Below, piece by piece: positions 47,266 to 60,148 of a DNA stretch of 64,000 nucleotides. The translations under genes were made by a program, and so were the position numbers. The number at the start of each line of letters is the position of its first letter. Positions within the stretch are counted from its first letter, which is position 1. Location of the stretch: NCBI GenBank assembly GCA_022316685.1, contig JAKJHU010000154.1, positions 1 to 64,000 of the forward strand, given 5' to 3'. The notes under the pieces are model-generated. The model was given only the letters and a program-made list of their open reading frames with translations, was not told where the DNA came from and did no database searches. The stretch is from Progne subis subis. Lineage: Eukaryota > Chordata > Aves > Passeriformes > Hirundinidae.

Positions 47266-50200
47266 TACACACCTCTGAACTCTGAAGTGTGGTGAGTCCT
47301 GAGACTTCTGCAGAGGAGAAGTTGGGGGTTTTCCATATGGGAAGCTGCTCCGTTGGAAATCCTAGTTTCAGGAGATGATGGTTGTGTTCACTTTGAACAA
47401 ACAGGAATCTGGAAAGAAGATTCTTTCTAGTGGCATTGGTGGAGTTTAGGACTAATTTAAGAGGCTTCCCAGCAGATTCCCAAGCTGAGTGTTAAAAAAT
47501 AATTCCTTGACTCTGCTTATGGAATATTTATGATTTTCATGGCTGGGTCCTTCACCTGTTGCTCTGCTGGTCACTACCAGAAGTCCCACCTCTCCTGGAT
47601 CATAAAAAGGATTTGGATTAAGCCCTCCAGGAGAGTTTGGCAGACTCAGGGCTATCCATACCACCAAGTGTCCAACCAACAACAAAATATTCCTTCTAAA
47701 GTCCCACAGCCTCTTCTGGGGGGATTAATGGGTGGATAAATTGTCATTGGGGCTGTCTGCGAGAAAAATGGGGAGAGATTCCTGCAAGGCAAGAAGGGAC
47801 CCTCTGGAAAGGGCCATCCCCAAAGTGTCAGCGCAAAAATCATGCTGACCACTGAAAACAGCTCTGTTTTATTGGCCTCCTTTAATAAAAATATTTTTAA
47901 AAATTAAAAAAAAAATCAAAACACTTGTCAGGTATTTTAAGGACTCTTGTAGAAAAAAAAAAAATGCAGCTTGTCAGATCCTGAATTTCTGCCTCCAGTC
48001 TGGCCATGTAAACTGCAATTATAAAACCAGCTGGGCCACAAACAGAAACCAAATAAAATCAGCTGGACCACAAAGACAAATAAAACAAATGGATATTTTA
48101 CAGTATGTAAACTATTATGGAAAGACCTTTTGGCTTTTAATTTCTCTGCCTGCTCTGACAAGTTGCCATTTGTGAGAAAACATTGATTAATTACTTTCAA
48201 TGATATAAGAAAGGGTCAGATTTCAGATAATGACATCAGCATTAGCCTGGAGTGATGGCAACTTCCTTGGCAGGTGGAGAAGTGAAATGGGAAGTAAAAT
48301 TCTTCTGCCAAGCTGGACTGCATAAAGAATGAATTTTTAGAAATATATTGATTCCCTGTGGATTGCTTGTCTAGAAGATGCTCACATCATCTCATCTGAA
48401 TTAAAACTGAGCATCAAAGGAGGAAACCCACGTCAATACTTCAGTTTGCGTGCCACAATCGGCCTGAGGTCACGAGTCAGATTCATGGTTATTTTCTTTC
48501 CAGGAAGTTGCTTGCACCCAGTGGGTGTTTCCTCTGGAATATTTGAAACTCAGGTGTTTGAGGACCATTTTTTTTCTGGCAGCTCTTGTCTGGCTGTTGG
48601 TGCCACGTTCAGTGGATATTTGGTTGTGGGTCCCGGTGCAGGATGGCAGAAGTGAAAGGGAATCCTCTGAAATCCCGTCATCCTTTCCTTGGTGTGGGAA
48701 CTGAATGCAACACTGCTCCTGTTGATGGAATATCGGAAGTACTCTTGAGAGGTACCAGTATGGGTTGAAACACTGACATCACCTTTTAACTGCATGATCC
48801 TGGGGGAAAAACCCTTCAGAAATTACTTCTCTGCATTTTTTATTTGTGTTTGTACAGCTCCTGGTGCAATGCAGGCTCCTGTGTCCAGGTCACAGTTGAA
48901 ACACAACACTTTTAAATCATAAAATACTAACTAAAATATTCCAGTCAGGCAAACATTTTAATTTTAAGAGTGAATATTCCCATTTTCCTCCAAGAGGACT
49001 AATTCAAAGCCTGAAGTTAAGAACAACAATTTCTTTTTTTTTTCCCCTGAAAGTCTAGACAGTAACTCCCGAATTAACTCCTAAGGATAAAGATCTGAAA
49101 ATCAAGATAAATGTTTTATTTCATTTCAGCCTGCTGCTGATCAGGAACACGAAGCATTACCCGCCATCAGCAGGGCTTTGTGTTTAAGTGAAAAGCCATC
49201 AGGAGGAACGGATTTACAGGATGTTCCAAGAGTCATTCAGATGCTGCCTTTGACTTCTTGCCTCATTTCCTTTTTCCAGCATGTGATTTTTAAAGGAAAG
49301 CAAAGCAATTTGCCCTTTTTGGATCATCAGCAATGAAGCAGTGAATTCTTTACCAGGAGTTAAAGCCAAGCTGCAGGAGTGCAGCTCGGAGTTGTAGCTG
49401 CTCACTGATGCCTGGTAAATTGGATAATGGTTTTCAGCTTCCTTTCATTGTTACAGCTGTTGGCTTCAATCTGGTTTGGTGGTTTGATTAAAATAACATT
49501 ATTCCTCTAGCTTGGCAATTGCCTGGTGTTGGGTGACACAAATGAACTCAGATTATTTTTTTTTTTTCCTGAGGAGATTTGAGGATCTGCTCAAGAGGAA
49601 ATCACCAACAGGCCCAGAAAACTGATACAGCAGGGCAACAAAATCAAATACAGGACTCGGAAAATTTTACATAGAAAATCGGTGGAGAAGGAAAGCTGCA
49701 GTGCTTTGTGCTGTTTTTAACCCCTTCACCCAACCTCACCCTTTTTCCATACTTAAGTCTCATCGCATAGGAAGGGAGGACAATTTTCCATGGTGCCACT
49801 GTCACCAGGCGCCAGTTCAGAAACCCCTAAATCTCCTGGAATTATTTGAGAATTTAAAAAATACTCTAAAGAGTGTGACAGCAAACTGAGGTAAACTCTC
49901 GTGCATCTGAGGTAAACTCTCCAGAAGAAACTAAAGAGCAATTTGTAAAAATGCAAATAAAGATAGAAAACTCTTCTCCAAAGACTGGGGGCCGTTATTT
50001 CGTCTTTGTGGAAGACATCAGATGCCTTTGTGCCAATGGAAATGGGCAGAGGAGGAGAAGTTGGGCAAAGAAAGAAATATTCTTCTCATTTTATGGCTGG
50101 GGAGTTTTAGCACAGGCACTTGACAGAGCTTCCACAGCCTCATCCCGGAGCAGTCAGGATGGGAATTCAGATTTAGTTCCAATAAGCAGCTTTTATCACA

Positions 50201-51939
50201 AGAATGTTTTTCTTCCTTTTATAACTTGTAGCATCTACATAAATAACCAATAAGCCTTTAAAAATGGGATCTCTCTTCTTCTTCTTCTTCTTCTGTTCCA
50301 TTTCCAATTCGCAGCCCGGTTACATTGGCCAGTTTATTATCTCAGATGTTTACTTTACACTATAAATGGAAATGACTTCTTTCCCTTCTTCTTCATGTTT
50401 CATGGTCATAATATCCTCCAGTGTTCCATTATCTCCCGGTACCTAGGATAGATCAAAATCTTATGGACTCGCTATTTTGTAATAAATTAAATTGGCTGTA
50501 ATAGAAAACTTAAGTAGCTGTAATGGTTTTTTATAAGTAATGGGTAAACTGGATTTTCTGTAGTTGAAATGGATTTCTAAATAATTTATCATCCTATGTA
50601 AATTTATGTAAGAATGCAGGGAATGAGAGTGGGAAAATCACAACCCAGTGTCATTGTGGAGAGATTGTGCATTTATAGGGACATTGTTCATTAATTTTTG
50701 AGAACAGAGCTATTATTTATCAGGCACATTCTTGATTCCATGCTGGTCACACTGCAGTCACTTAAGGCCTCTAAAATCATGCTGGGAAAGGGGAAAATGT
50801 CACGGAAATTTGGATCAAATGATGCCTTAAGCATCGATGGAGATAAAAATCTCTTTGAAATTTATGCCAATTGTCAGGGAGAAAATAGGTTTACCTATAG
50901 TGGGAATTTGAGGAGCCTTCTAAAATATTCCAAGCGGAAAGGTTTTGTTGGAGTTCCCGTGCTTCAATTACAGTTTCAACATCAGTCTTTGTTGCTCTCA
51001 TATTTCACCACAGCAGAAGTATTGATCAGAGCACAGAAAGTATTGGTGATCCATCTCCGGCTGCACTTTTGTGCCTCTGGTTTGTGTTTAAGTTTGATGA
51101 CAAACATTTTGACACCGAGCTGATGAGCTGGCTGATAAATACCTGCTCCTCTGCATGCTAAGTGTCATAAACTCAGTGCACAGCACAATTCCCTGCTTAC
51201 CTGCTCCTTTGCTGCAAAAAAAGGGAGGGAAAAGGTCCCTTTGCTGCTGGACTTGCTCTTTTCTTTGCTCTTGGACTTGCAGGAAGGGGGCCTCTGATGG
51301 ACAGCAGAACAATGGCATGGGAAGTGGGATTTGGGGTGAGAGACACAAGTTGCTCCTTGCTTTGAATGCCCTGATGTCCCTGAATTCTGCTCCAGGCCTG
51401 GAATCGAGGTGAAAATCTGCTGTGGAAGTTCCCGCCTTCACTGCAGAACAGAAAAAGCACAGCACGGGTTGTTCCTTTAAACCTGGGTCCTGAATCCCGT
51501 TATCAAAGCTCACCTGGTGCGCACATCCCCGCTGGGATCAGCCTTTCTCCCTACGAGTGCCAGAGATTTCATGGAGTTGCTTTACTCTGCCCTGTTTTGG
51601 GGCTTGGACAGGACATGGAGGTGGGAGCAGGAGTTCTGGTGGGTGATGAGCGGCTCAGCTGAGCCCTCCTTCAATTGCTGCTGGCTCTCAGAGGACAACC
51701 AAGTCGCGAGGGCAGTCTTTCATTGCTTTGGCAAGCTTGAAGGAGAGGACAATGCAGCTTTGCAGTTCAAATTTTGTATTTTTACTGTTTCCTTTTCTGC
51801 TTTTCCTGTTCTTTTCCCTATTCTGATTCCTCTGTTCCTTCTTCTCTCACAAATAGTGCTTTGGCAGAATTTTTTGGCTCTGTGTGGTGAGACTCATCTC
51901 TCTTTGCTTTACTCCTTGACCATTCCATGCCTCTGCTCT
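47266..51939. other. unique sequence, no gene recognised
   Basis: About 4.7 kb without recognised exons. A (CTT)n microsatellite of about 7 units lies at 50275-50294 and T runs near 49032 and 49556. A 141-codon plus frame at 50698-51123 matches no protein I know. Confidence 0.5.
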
Positions 51940-52500
51940 GCTCCCCAACTTCAGCAGAGATGAAATTCTTGCTTGTGCTGATGCCTTAAGTTTGAGCTTT
52001 CGTATTTTCCAGGTTCTGTGTTGCCCAGGGTGCAGCTCTGAGCTCACACTCAGGGTCACCTCAGCTCTGCACACAGCAGGGACACAAAACAAATCCTTTT
52101 CCTTCTAGACACCAAGGACAACCGTTACAGGTTTAAGGCCCAAAAGCACAAACAACGGTGGCTGAAGAGAGAAAATAAGAAGGATGGGACTGCATAACCT
52201 GGAGCTGGAACTGGACAATTAAACTCCAATGTGCAAATGGACCAAAACTCGTAAAAGTGTGAGACCTCATGACCAGGCAGCCATTTTCTGACCATTTTTT
52301 GTCCATTTTGGGTCCATTTATGGTTCATTTTGTGTCCATTTTGTGTCCATTTTGTGTCCATTTTGGTTCCACCTTGGGTGCAGCCCTGGCCAGGCTCTTG
52401 TCCTGCCCAAGGTGCACCTTAGAGCCCTTTCAATAAATCTCTACTTTATTCTCCAGCTCTGTCCAGTCTCTGTTTCAGCTCAGCCTTCCCAAGGCATCCA
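51940..52500 (+). mobile_element. LTR family 2, copy B
   Basis: Forward copy of the family at 1590-2085. Shared blocks include GGCCCAAAAGCACAAACA, 'tggctgaagagaga', 'atgcaaatggaccaaaact', the CCTTGGGTGCAGCCCTGGCC block, AATAAA at 52432-52437 and the 3' end CTCTGTCCAGTCTCTG...CCTTCCCAAGGCATC. Between U3 and the CCTTGGG block it carries about eight 10-11-bp units of GTCCATTTTG (52280-52369), against one unit in copy A. The 5' limit is approximate and no target duplication was identified. Confidence 0.68.
52280..52369. repeat. 11-bp (GTCCATTTTGT)n array within LTR copy B
   Basis: About eight units of TCCATTTTGKG with small changes. The same array occurs in copy C at 57407-57488 but not in copy A. 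Confidence 0.9.
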
Positions 52501-54085
52501 AGCCAGAAGAATCCCTGTGTGCCCAAGGAAGGAACCTGTCAGATGTCCTGGCACCAGAGCTTCGGATGATCTTTCAGTAGTTCCGATGGTCAGGACTGAC
52601 TGGTGAGCACCAGCCTCGACGAGGGGCAGCTCAGATCCATCCCTGCCCTCAGCTCAGCTGTCACACAGCCCTCCAGGGCCCTGCTCTTCTGGAAATCCTT
52701 CAACCCACAGCATTCCTGCGACGGGTTTGTGCTCATCCCACACAGAGCTGAGCTTTTACAGCAGGCGCAGGAAAATCTGGGGACCAGAAATACCCAAGGG
52801 CAAAACACCAAGCCAGGAAACCTCTGGGTTTTATTTGTATGTCTTTGAACCAAGGGGTGTTTTGGTGGCTTAACACAGACACCTTTCAATACAAAAAAAA
52901 AAAAAAAAAAAAAAAAAAGTATTACCAAATGCAGGAAATAATTAATGTGCTGAAAATAATCAATACTGAAAACCTCACTGCATTTAAAAAGTAACACAGA
53001 ATATGGAGGAGAGTGAATGAGCAGCAAGTTTAAATATGATTTTAAAAAAAACCAAAACAACATTTTATTTGCTTGATGCTGTGTTGTTGGTTGATTCTGG
53101 GCTCATTAACTTACACACAAATCAACTTTTTTGCCTCGTATAGACTGTGTGCTTAATGAATATTCTAAACTGGTGTTTTATTAATGCACTGCCTTAATTA
53201 GTGGTTAAAAAAGACTCCAAACACCTTTAAATTGTGTGATTTCCAGGGCAGCATGAGAGAAGCAGAAGGTAACAGTGAATTTCTAATTCCCTTCAGAAAA
53301 TAAAAATCCAAAGTAATGGCTGCAGCTATTTGTGTCGGCCATAAAAATTGATATAACATGTGGTAAACCTCCTATTGGGTATTATTACAAATGATTGATT
53401 CCTCTCTCCTCCTCCAGTTTAGATGGTGCAGTTCTTACTGTACAAACAACTCATGAAAAGTCAACATGTTTTACAAGTAAATAATTTACAGCCACTCTGC
53501 AGAACACGGAATAATATTTTACATTAAGTGACATTAATTAGGGTGGAAATATGCACATGGTGAAGGGCTGGGAGATGGCTGCTGCAAAGGAAATTCTTTT
53601 CCTTGCAGTCTAAATGCAAATCAGAAGCTTGGAGAGTCACGACCACATTGCTCTGGAGGGAGAAATAATTCCCATTAAGTACCAGCTCTGAAATAACTCC
53701 AAGATTTGGGGAATGTGAGCCAAAATCACGGCAGTGGCAGTCTCAGGCCTTGCTGCCTTTGAAGGTTTTGGGTGTGTTTGAGGTCTGTTTTAATTAGAGG
53801 TGAGATTTATCTCATTGTTTTGGGTTTTCATGCCTTTAAACCGTGGTTGTCCTCAGCCACAGCAGCAAACCAAGCGTCTGGCTGGGATCGCTGTCACACA
53901 CCTGGGATTTTAAGGTCACTGCAGATACTGTGGTTTGAAAATGTGCACCGGAAGCACTCAAGAACTCCTGAAGTCATGCTGCTCAAAACCTCTGCCTAAA
54001 GCACGTTTCTTCAGAAGGAATCGGTGGTTGGTCGTCCACCACCTTGTACCCACCATCCAAAAGCGCTGTTTTAGGAAATAAATCC
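52501..54085. other. unique AT-rich sequence
   Basis: A poly(A) run of 26 lies at 52893-52918. The segment at about 53060-53560 is AT-rich, free of recognisable repeats and has several TTAATTA-like motifs, compatible with a conserved noncoding element but unproven. No exon supported. Confidence 0.45.
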
Positions 54086-54232
54086 CAAAATCATGGAATG
54101 GTTTGGGTGCCACTCCTGCCATGGGTGGGGACACCTCCCACTGTCCCAGGCTGCTCCAAGCCCGGCCTTGGACACTTCCAGGGGTCTGTGGACAAACACA
54201 GCTGCTCTGGGCACTCAATCACTGTGCCCTCT
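54086..54232 (-). mobile_element. CR1 LINE, 3' end fragment
   Basis: The reverse complement shows the CR1 tail: GGAAGTGTCCAAGGCCGGGC, 'agcctgggacagtgggaggt', 'gtccccacccatggcaggag', and ends CACCCAAACCATTCCATGAT. Truncated 5'. Confidence 0.88.
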
Positions 54233-56280
54233 GAGCAGCTCAGAAAAATGGATTGGAATTTAAAAACCTCACCTGTAAACTGAGACAGGAGAGGTGGACT
54301 TTGTTGATATCTTGCAAATCACCAGAGATTCGGGGTTTTTTTCCAATTTTAGCCTTGCTGCAGCATGGAGAAATCTCCGAGTCCATCCCATGCAGTGAAA
54401 ACCAAGCCCAAGCTGCGGGTTGAGTCCCCCTCATCTTAAATCCGTGCAACCAGGCTTGGACACTGACATCCCATTTCTCTGCTCTGACACAGAGCCCAGA
54501 TTGAACAGGCCATTTGTCTGCTAGTCTGGGTTAAAAACACGTATTTAATAGATGTTTTTCTCCCTTGAATTGCAACCAGCTTGATAGAATTGTTCTGCTT
54601 TTTGCGGTAGGAATCTGCTGAGAGCTGCGTGCTGCAGTGGGTTCTGTGCGTGTGGAACCTGGATAAACAAACACCTGGAATAAAAAGGTGATTGGAAGGG
54701 AAATAAAAGCTGTTGAGCAGACTTCTTGCACCTCTATAAATGCTGTGCAACTCCATAAAAGGTGATCTCAGTGTCCTGAGCAGCAGTGCCTCAGTGCAGC
54801 ATTTCTGCTGCAGGAAACTTTGGGTTAAAGCATATCCTGACCTGGATAAAAGGGAGTGGCAGATGGTTTTATAAATAATAATATTAAATATTAAATATAG
54901 TAACATTAAAATAGAACCCATATTAAAATGTTTATATAGATGTAAACCGTAAATTATTAAAATTAATAGAAACTTGGAGGGAAAAATTAATGAGGGGAAA
55001 GAGATCTGGGCCCTGGTTTGGGGAGGAAAAGCTCATTTGGGGCAGGAAACCTGGCTGAGCTCCTTAATTTCACAGCAGGTCCCCTAAAACCCACCCACCT
55101 GGAGTACGAGCTGTTGATAGAAAGGTCTGGACTGCCAAGTTCACAGGCAAATTGGTTTTGGTTTTTTGTACCCTGATAAAATGCTTTTGAAGCAGTCGAT
55201 AGCAGGCGTACGTGAGATGCGCTCCAAAATTTGGAGAATTAACTTTTGCGAACTTCACATTTCAGTGTTTGAAGTACAAAAAAAATCTGAGTATAAACTT
55301 TACTTTCCTTTTTACGTGGTGATTTGTTTTTATCTTGGAGTTAATTTTCTAGCTAATCAAGCATTATTATCCCCTGAATCATCACTTAGAAAATTAGGGA
55401 AAAGGGCTTTTTCCTGACTTTTTTTCACGCTCACATTCACTAAATTCTAAATATTGAAAACAAATAAGCACAATTATCTCTAATGGAACTGATATGCCAT
55501 TGCTGGAGAACAGCAGAATTCCCTCCCTGGAAATTGGGAAGAATATCGCTGCCATGTAATTTTCTCCCAGACACCGTGAGCAGTCTGGATGATTTGCTTT
55601 GGGATTCCCTGGCTCTTTAAACCTCACTCAAAACCAGATTTCACATATCAGACATAAATTAAGCTCTAATATCTTGAAAATAAACAGAAATTAGGGGGAA
55701 AACCCCCAAATATAGCTGTTGCTAATTGCAGTTAAATACCCTCCTACGCTGGCGCTCCATGGTTGGGATCTCCTGTGTACGTGGGGATGTTCTAAAAGAA
55801 ATGTTCACGCTTGCTGTAGCAGTCATTTATATTAGAAAGAACTTTATCAAATATCTGCAGATATTAGGATAATGTTAAGGAGCTGTTTTATTGCCTGACA
55901 GCCTACAGGCTCTCCTCTGCTCAGGGAAAGGTGAGGGGTGTTTTGGAAAGCAAGGAAATGTGGGTTTTTTTCGGATGATGGAAACGGTGGGAATTTAATT
56001 GAGACCATTTGTGTCGATTCTTCAGATTCTTCTGTGCTGCATGATTTGAGGCCAGCAGCAAGGTGTTGAAAAAACAACAGGTGTTTAAACTTAAACCTTT
56101 AACGTGGAAATATTAAACATCAGTATAATGCTTTTATATATTTGGAATATTTGCCATGTACGAGGTAATTAGATTTAAGCACTTTGAGGTTTAAATTTAC
56201 TTTAATGAGCTGCTCCATCATTATGTGCATAAATATATTTATAGAATACACAGATTATTTATTTTCTAATATTTCTCCGA
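54233..56280. other. unique sequence, AT-rich near 54870-54970
   Basis: No gene or transposon recognised. A 161-codon minus-strand frame (54436-54921) shows no known domain. Confidence 0.5.
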
Positions 56281-56368
56281 GCAACCTGGGCTCATGGAGG
56301 TGTCCCTGCCCATGGAATGGGATGAGCCTTAAGGTCCCTTCCACTCCAAACTCTTCCATGATTCTGGA
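56281..56368 (+). mobile_element. CR1 LINE, very short 3' end fragment
   Basis: An 88-bp CR1 tail: GCAACCTGGGCTCATGGAGG, TGTCCCTGCCCATGGAATGG, GGTCCCTTCCACTCCAAACT, then 'ccatgattctgg'. Confidence 0.82.
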
Positions 56369-57402
56369 ATATCTCCTTTTTGCAAAGCTGCTGTGAACAA
56401 ACCGTCACATTTCTGCCCTGCTAAGAATCCCCTGCTGCCTTCCTGCCAAAAAAAATAATGGTATAAAAACAGTAAGTTAATGTAAATTAGCAAAAAAAAA
56501 AACCCCAACAACAAAACAAAAACAGAAACAAAAACAAACAAACAAACAAAAAACCACCACCACCACCACAACAACAGCAAAAAAACACACCAAAATTTAC
56601 AGCAGAAAATACTGTTTAAATAATTGATGGAAAGAAAAGTTGAGGGTTCCTAAGCTTTGCTCCGTTGCACAGGTTAGTGAAAAACCATTGCAGTGCAGAG
56701 TATCAGGATAAAAACCACGTGTTCCCTCCCCACTGCTATAAATAACTTCACAAGGTTTGAGGTGGTGAAGAATGTCACGAAAAAACCTCTTCTGGAGTCT
56801 CCTGAAGTGTGAAAATTAATCACTCAGAAGCATGTGAGAGCACGGGCTCCTTAAACAGAGCGAGGAACTTCACATGGCAGCAAAACTTTTACTAATTTCC
56901 AATGTGCAATTTGTATTTTGGTGATGCTCATTCGGCTTTTGCAGCGAGTTCACCCGAAATCTTCATGGATGAGAGGAAATTCTGACTGATGACGCTGAAC
57001 CTCTCATTTTAGGGCCCTTCTGTGCCCCTGTTCCAGGGGGATTTGGGCCATTCTGGGTGGATTTTGGGGGTCCCAGAGAGGATTTTGTAGGTCCTGGGGT
57101 CGATTTTGGGGGTCTCAGGGGGGTTTGGGATATTTGGGAACACATTTGGAGATTCCTTCCCGTTCCAACCCTCCTTTACTGTTGGGGCTCAGGGGCTCTG
57201 GAGTGTCCTGGAAAATCAGCACTTCAACCTGGCAGTGAGCAGAGGAAAATCAGGGAATTAACTGGGACAAAAGCACTCTGGCTAATTATCTTCTAGCTCT
57301 CCATTGCCATTTATTATCCTAGAAAGCACAAAGAGGAACTGGTCAGAGCCCCTCTTGTGCCACAGAGTCACTGAGGGGCAGATTCAGCTCTGTGGTTCTC
57401 CC
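56369..57402. other. unique sequence with AAAC/ACC tract and G-rich repeats
   Basis: An AAAC-rich tract with a (CCA)n trinucleotide stretch lies at about 56492-56590. At about 57058-57140 an imperfect G-rich repeat of roughly 22 bp (GATTTTGGGGGTCYCAG-like) occurs three times. No gene recognised. Confidence 0.55.
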
Positions 57403-57615
57403 TGTGACCATTTTGGGTCCATTTTGGGTCCATTTTGTGTCCATTTTGGGTCCATTTTGTGTCCATTTTATGCCCATTTTGGGTCCACCTTGGGCGCAGC
57501 CCTGGCCAGGCTCTTGTCTTGCCCAAGGTGGATTCTGGAGGCTTTTCAATAAATATCCACTTTATTCTCCAGCTCTGTCCAGTCTCTGTTCCAGCTCAGC
57601 CTTCCCAAGGTATCA
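57403..57615 (+). mobile_element. LTR family 2, copy C, 213-bp short form
   Basis: It starts TGTGACCATTTTGGG and ends AAGGTATCA, flanked flush by a 6-bp direct repeat tctccc (57397-57402 and 57616-57621). It lacks the U3 sequence and TATA region seen in copies A and B and begins straight in the GTCCATTTTG array (57407-57488). AATAAA is at 57548-57553, followed by the shared CTCTGTCCAGTCTCTG and CCTTCCCAAGG blocks. Either a short LTR variant inserted on its own or the flanking repeat is a coincidence in CT-rich sequence. Confidence 0.7.
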
Positions 57616-57621
57616 TCTCCC

Positions 57622-58380
57622 TCCCTCCAGTGTCCTTTCTATTTTTCAAGCATCTCCCACCCTGGACACTCCTTTTGCTCCTTGTGAACACAGACATAAT
57701 ATTCTGCTGTTGTAAATCATCACTTTTGGGGCCAAAAGTACCTTTTAGATCTTCCCTTGGTGTTTTGACAAAACCAATCAAAGCAGCATGGGAAAAAACC
57801 AAAAAAACCAGGAGAGAGGATGTCTTGTTTTTCTTTTTTCTCCTCTTTCTGCCAGCATGAAAATGTGCTCCTCAGCTTTGTGCCTCCTTGCTCCCACTAC
57901 TGACCTTCCTTCCTTCCTTCCTTCCACGGCTGGCTCCAGGATCTTGACAGCTCGTTAGAACCACGAGAGGCTTCGCATGATGAGAGCGATAATTCCCAAA
58001 CAACTCCGCGGCTGGAAGCAACTTCAGGAGCGTTATTTATTCAAATTACAGGCATGAAGGACCACATGGGAAATATGGAAGAGTGCCTCCCGTAAACGAC
58101 AGCTTAGGGAGAAATTCCAATGGCACGAGACAGCTGTATCCCGAAACTTAATCTAATTACTGGAGTGTGGTGAGAAGTGTCACCCTGAATCAAAGTGATC
58201 CCGTCCTCCGTGTTCGTGGTGAGCTCTGACTTACGTATGGCCGCGTTCGGGATAACCTTTAAATCCAAATTCCAGCTCGAGGCTGATGTCGTGCCCTTGG
58301 AATCGGGGGAATTTGAGCATGAGGAGTTTCACCCTTGGTCGGAGCAGCTCAGCTGCACAAAGTGCAGAGCAGCCCTTGTC
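57622..58380. other. unique sequence with a (CCTT)n microsatellite
   Basis: A (CTTC)n run of about five units lies at 57905-57925. No gene recognised. Confidence 0.5.
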
Positions 58381-59008
58381 TGGGACACGTGGGATATGTG
58401 GGATACGTGGGACATGTGGGATACGTGGGACAATTTGGACATGTGGGACATGTGGGACACGTGGGATATGTGGGATATGTGGGACATGTGGGATATGTGG
58501 GACACGTGGGACATGTGGGATGCATGGGATACGTGGGACAATTGGGACACATGGGACATGTGGGATATGTGGGATATGTGGGACATGTGGGATATGTGGG
58601 ACACGTGGGACACATGGGACACGTGGGACATGTGGGATGCATGGGATACGTGGGACAATTGGGACACGTGGGACATGTGGGATATGTGGGACATGTGGGA
58701 TGCATGGGATACGTGGGACAAGTGGGACATGTGGGATATGTGGGATATGTAGGACATGTGGGACATGTGGGACATGTGGGATATGTAGGACATGTGGGAC
58801 ATGTGGGATATGTAGGACATGTGGGACATGTGGGATATGTGGGATATGTAGGACATGTGGGACATGTGGGATATGTGGGATGTGTGGAACACGTGGGATG
58901 TGTGGGACACATGGGACATATGGGACGTGGGACATGTGGCACGTGGGACACGTGGGATATGTAGGACACGTGAGACATGTAGGACACGTGGGACACGTGG
59001 GACATGTT
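58381..59008. repeat. 9-bp G-rich minisatellite, about 70 units
   Basis: A 628-bp array of GTGGGACAT, GTGGGATAT and GTGGGACAC units. Higher-order structure is visible: a block marked by TGCATGGGAT recurs at 58521, 58638 and 58701 (117 and 63 bp, both multiples of 9), and the part after about 58745 has 27- and 36-bp super-units marked by TAGGAC. GGG recurs with 6-base loops through most of the array, which satisfies the quadruplex motif on the plus strand, and CACGTG is frequent. Because 9 is a multiple of 3 and the unit has no stop in either direction, all six frames are open (up to 345 codons); these are not genes. Confidence 0.97.
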
Positions 59009-60142
59009 CTCCTGTCCCAGCACACCGAAACAGAGAAGCCCTCGGTGTGTTTCCCTTTTCCGAACCCCGTCTCTCCGGTTGTTTTCCAGCTGAGCTTCAG
59101 GGGCAGTGAAGAGAGGGAAAGGACTCGCCGAGCTCTGCTCTGCCACCCCCATATGCTTCTTTCTGTTTTGCTGCACATGAACAGCCCTCTGATGGCTCGA
59201 AATGCGGAGTTTCTGGAAGGCCCCTCGTTCTCAGCTGCTGGTGTGTGCCAACAAATCTGAATATTCAATCAGATGGGAAGCAGCAGCTTGAAAACATGCA
59301 ATCTGCTCCAGGCTGGGATGCACAGCTGCCTGTGCTGGGATGCACATCCTTGGCTGCCACCGAGGCTGTCTGGGAGAACAAAAGAGCACATTTTGAAAGC
59401 TCACAACACTTTCTCTTGGGGCTTTTTTTCTTCCCTCACTTGTAAAGTGCTGAATCGGCGGTGCTGAAGCCAGCAGGCTCTCGGTTTTCCATGAAAACAG
59501 ATTTAACGAACGCAGAAATGCTGGATTCACTCACCCCGTCGAGCTAACGCGTTCCCAGCCCTCGGTGCTGACAGCACCTTTCCTCCTGAGAAGCACAGGA
59601 ATAATCGACTTTCTGTAGCTGCTGGTTTCCCAGAGAATTCAGGGAGTCAAGGACACGCTCAGCAGCTCAAGGGCTGATCTGAGACACCAACCCAGCAGCG
59701 ATTGTGTCAGTGCAGAGCACGGGCACCCAGGTGAAAGCTGCAGGTTCCTGCTGCTTGCCTGGGACAACCCCTGGCCAGGTCTTTGGTGAGAAACAGGTTT
59801 AAGAATAATTCGTGCATGGAAAAGGCAGCATTTCAAGCTGCTGAGGAAGCCCTGTGTGCCAGCCTGGTGTTTGTTTAATCAAAGCATGCCTGAAAAACGG
59901 GATAGGTGCAGATGTGTGTGCTCAGTGTGCGCTGGGCTGGGGATTTCTGGGGCTTGGTGCTGCTCGAAGCCCCGGTGGCTGCCGCAGGTGCCTCCTGCAT
60001 GACCAAACTGTTCACACGGCAAAAGAGCTCCGTAGAAATAACTCATGTTCTGAATTTTTTTTAAAATAATACCTGGATTTCTGGAAAGCTGTTAACAGCC
60101 AGCCCACGGACCCCTCTTCCCCGGACAGATCTGGGTCACACA
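59009..60142. other. unique sequence, no gene recognised
   Basis: Nothing named. Fairly GC-rich compared with the rest of the window. Confidence 0.5.
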
Positions 60143-60148
60143 GGGGAC

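Noticed and set aside
58231..59268. 345-codon minus-strand and 324-codon plus-strand frames
   Set aside because: They are translations of the 9-bp array, which has no stop codon in any frame; composition is purely periodic.
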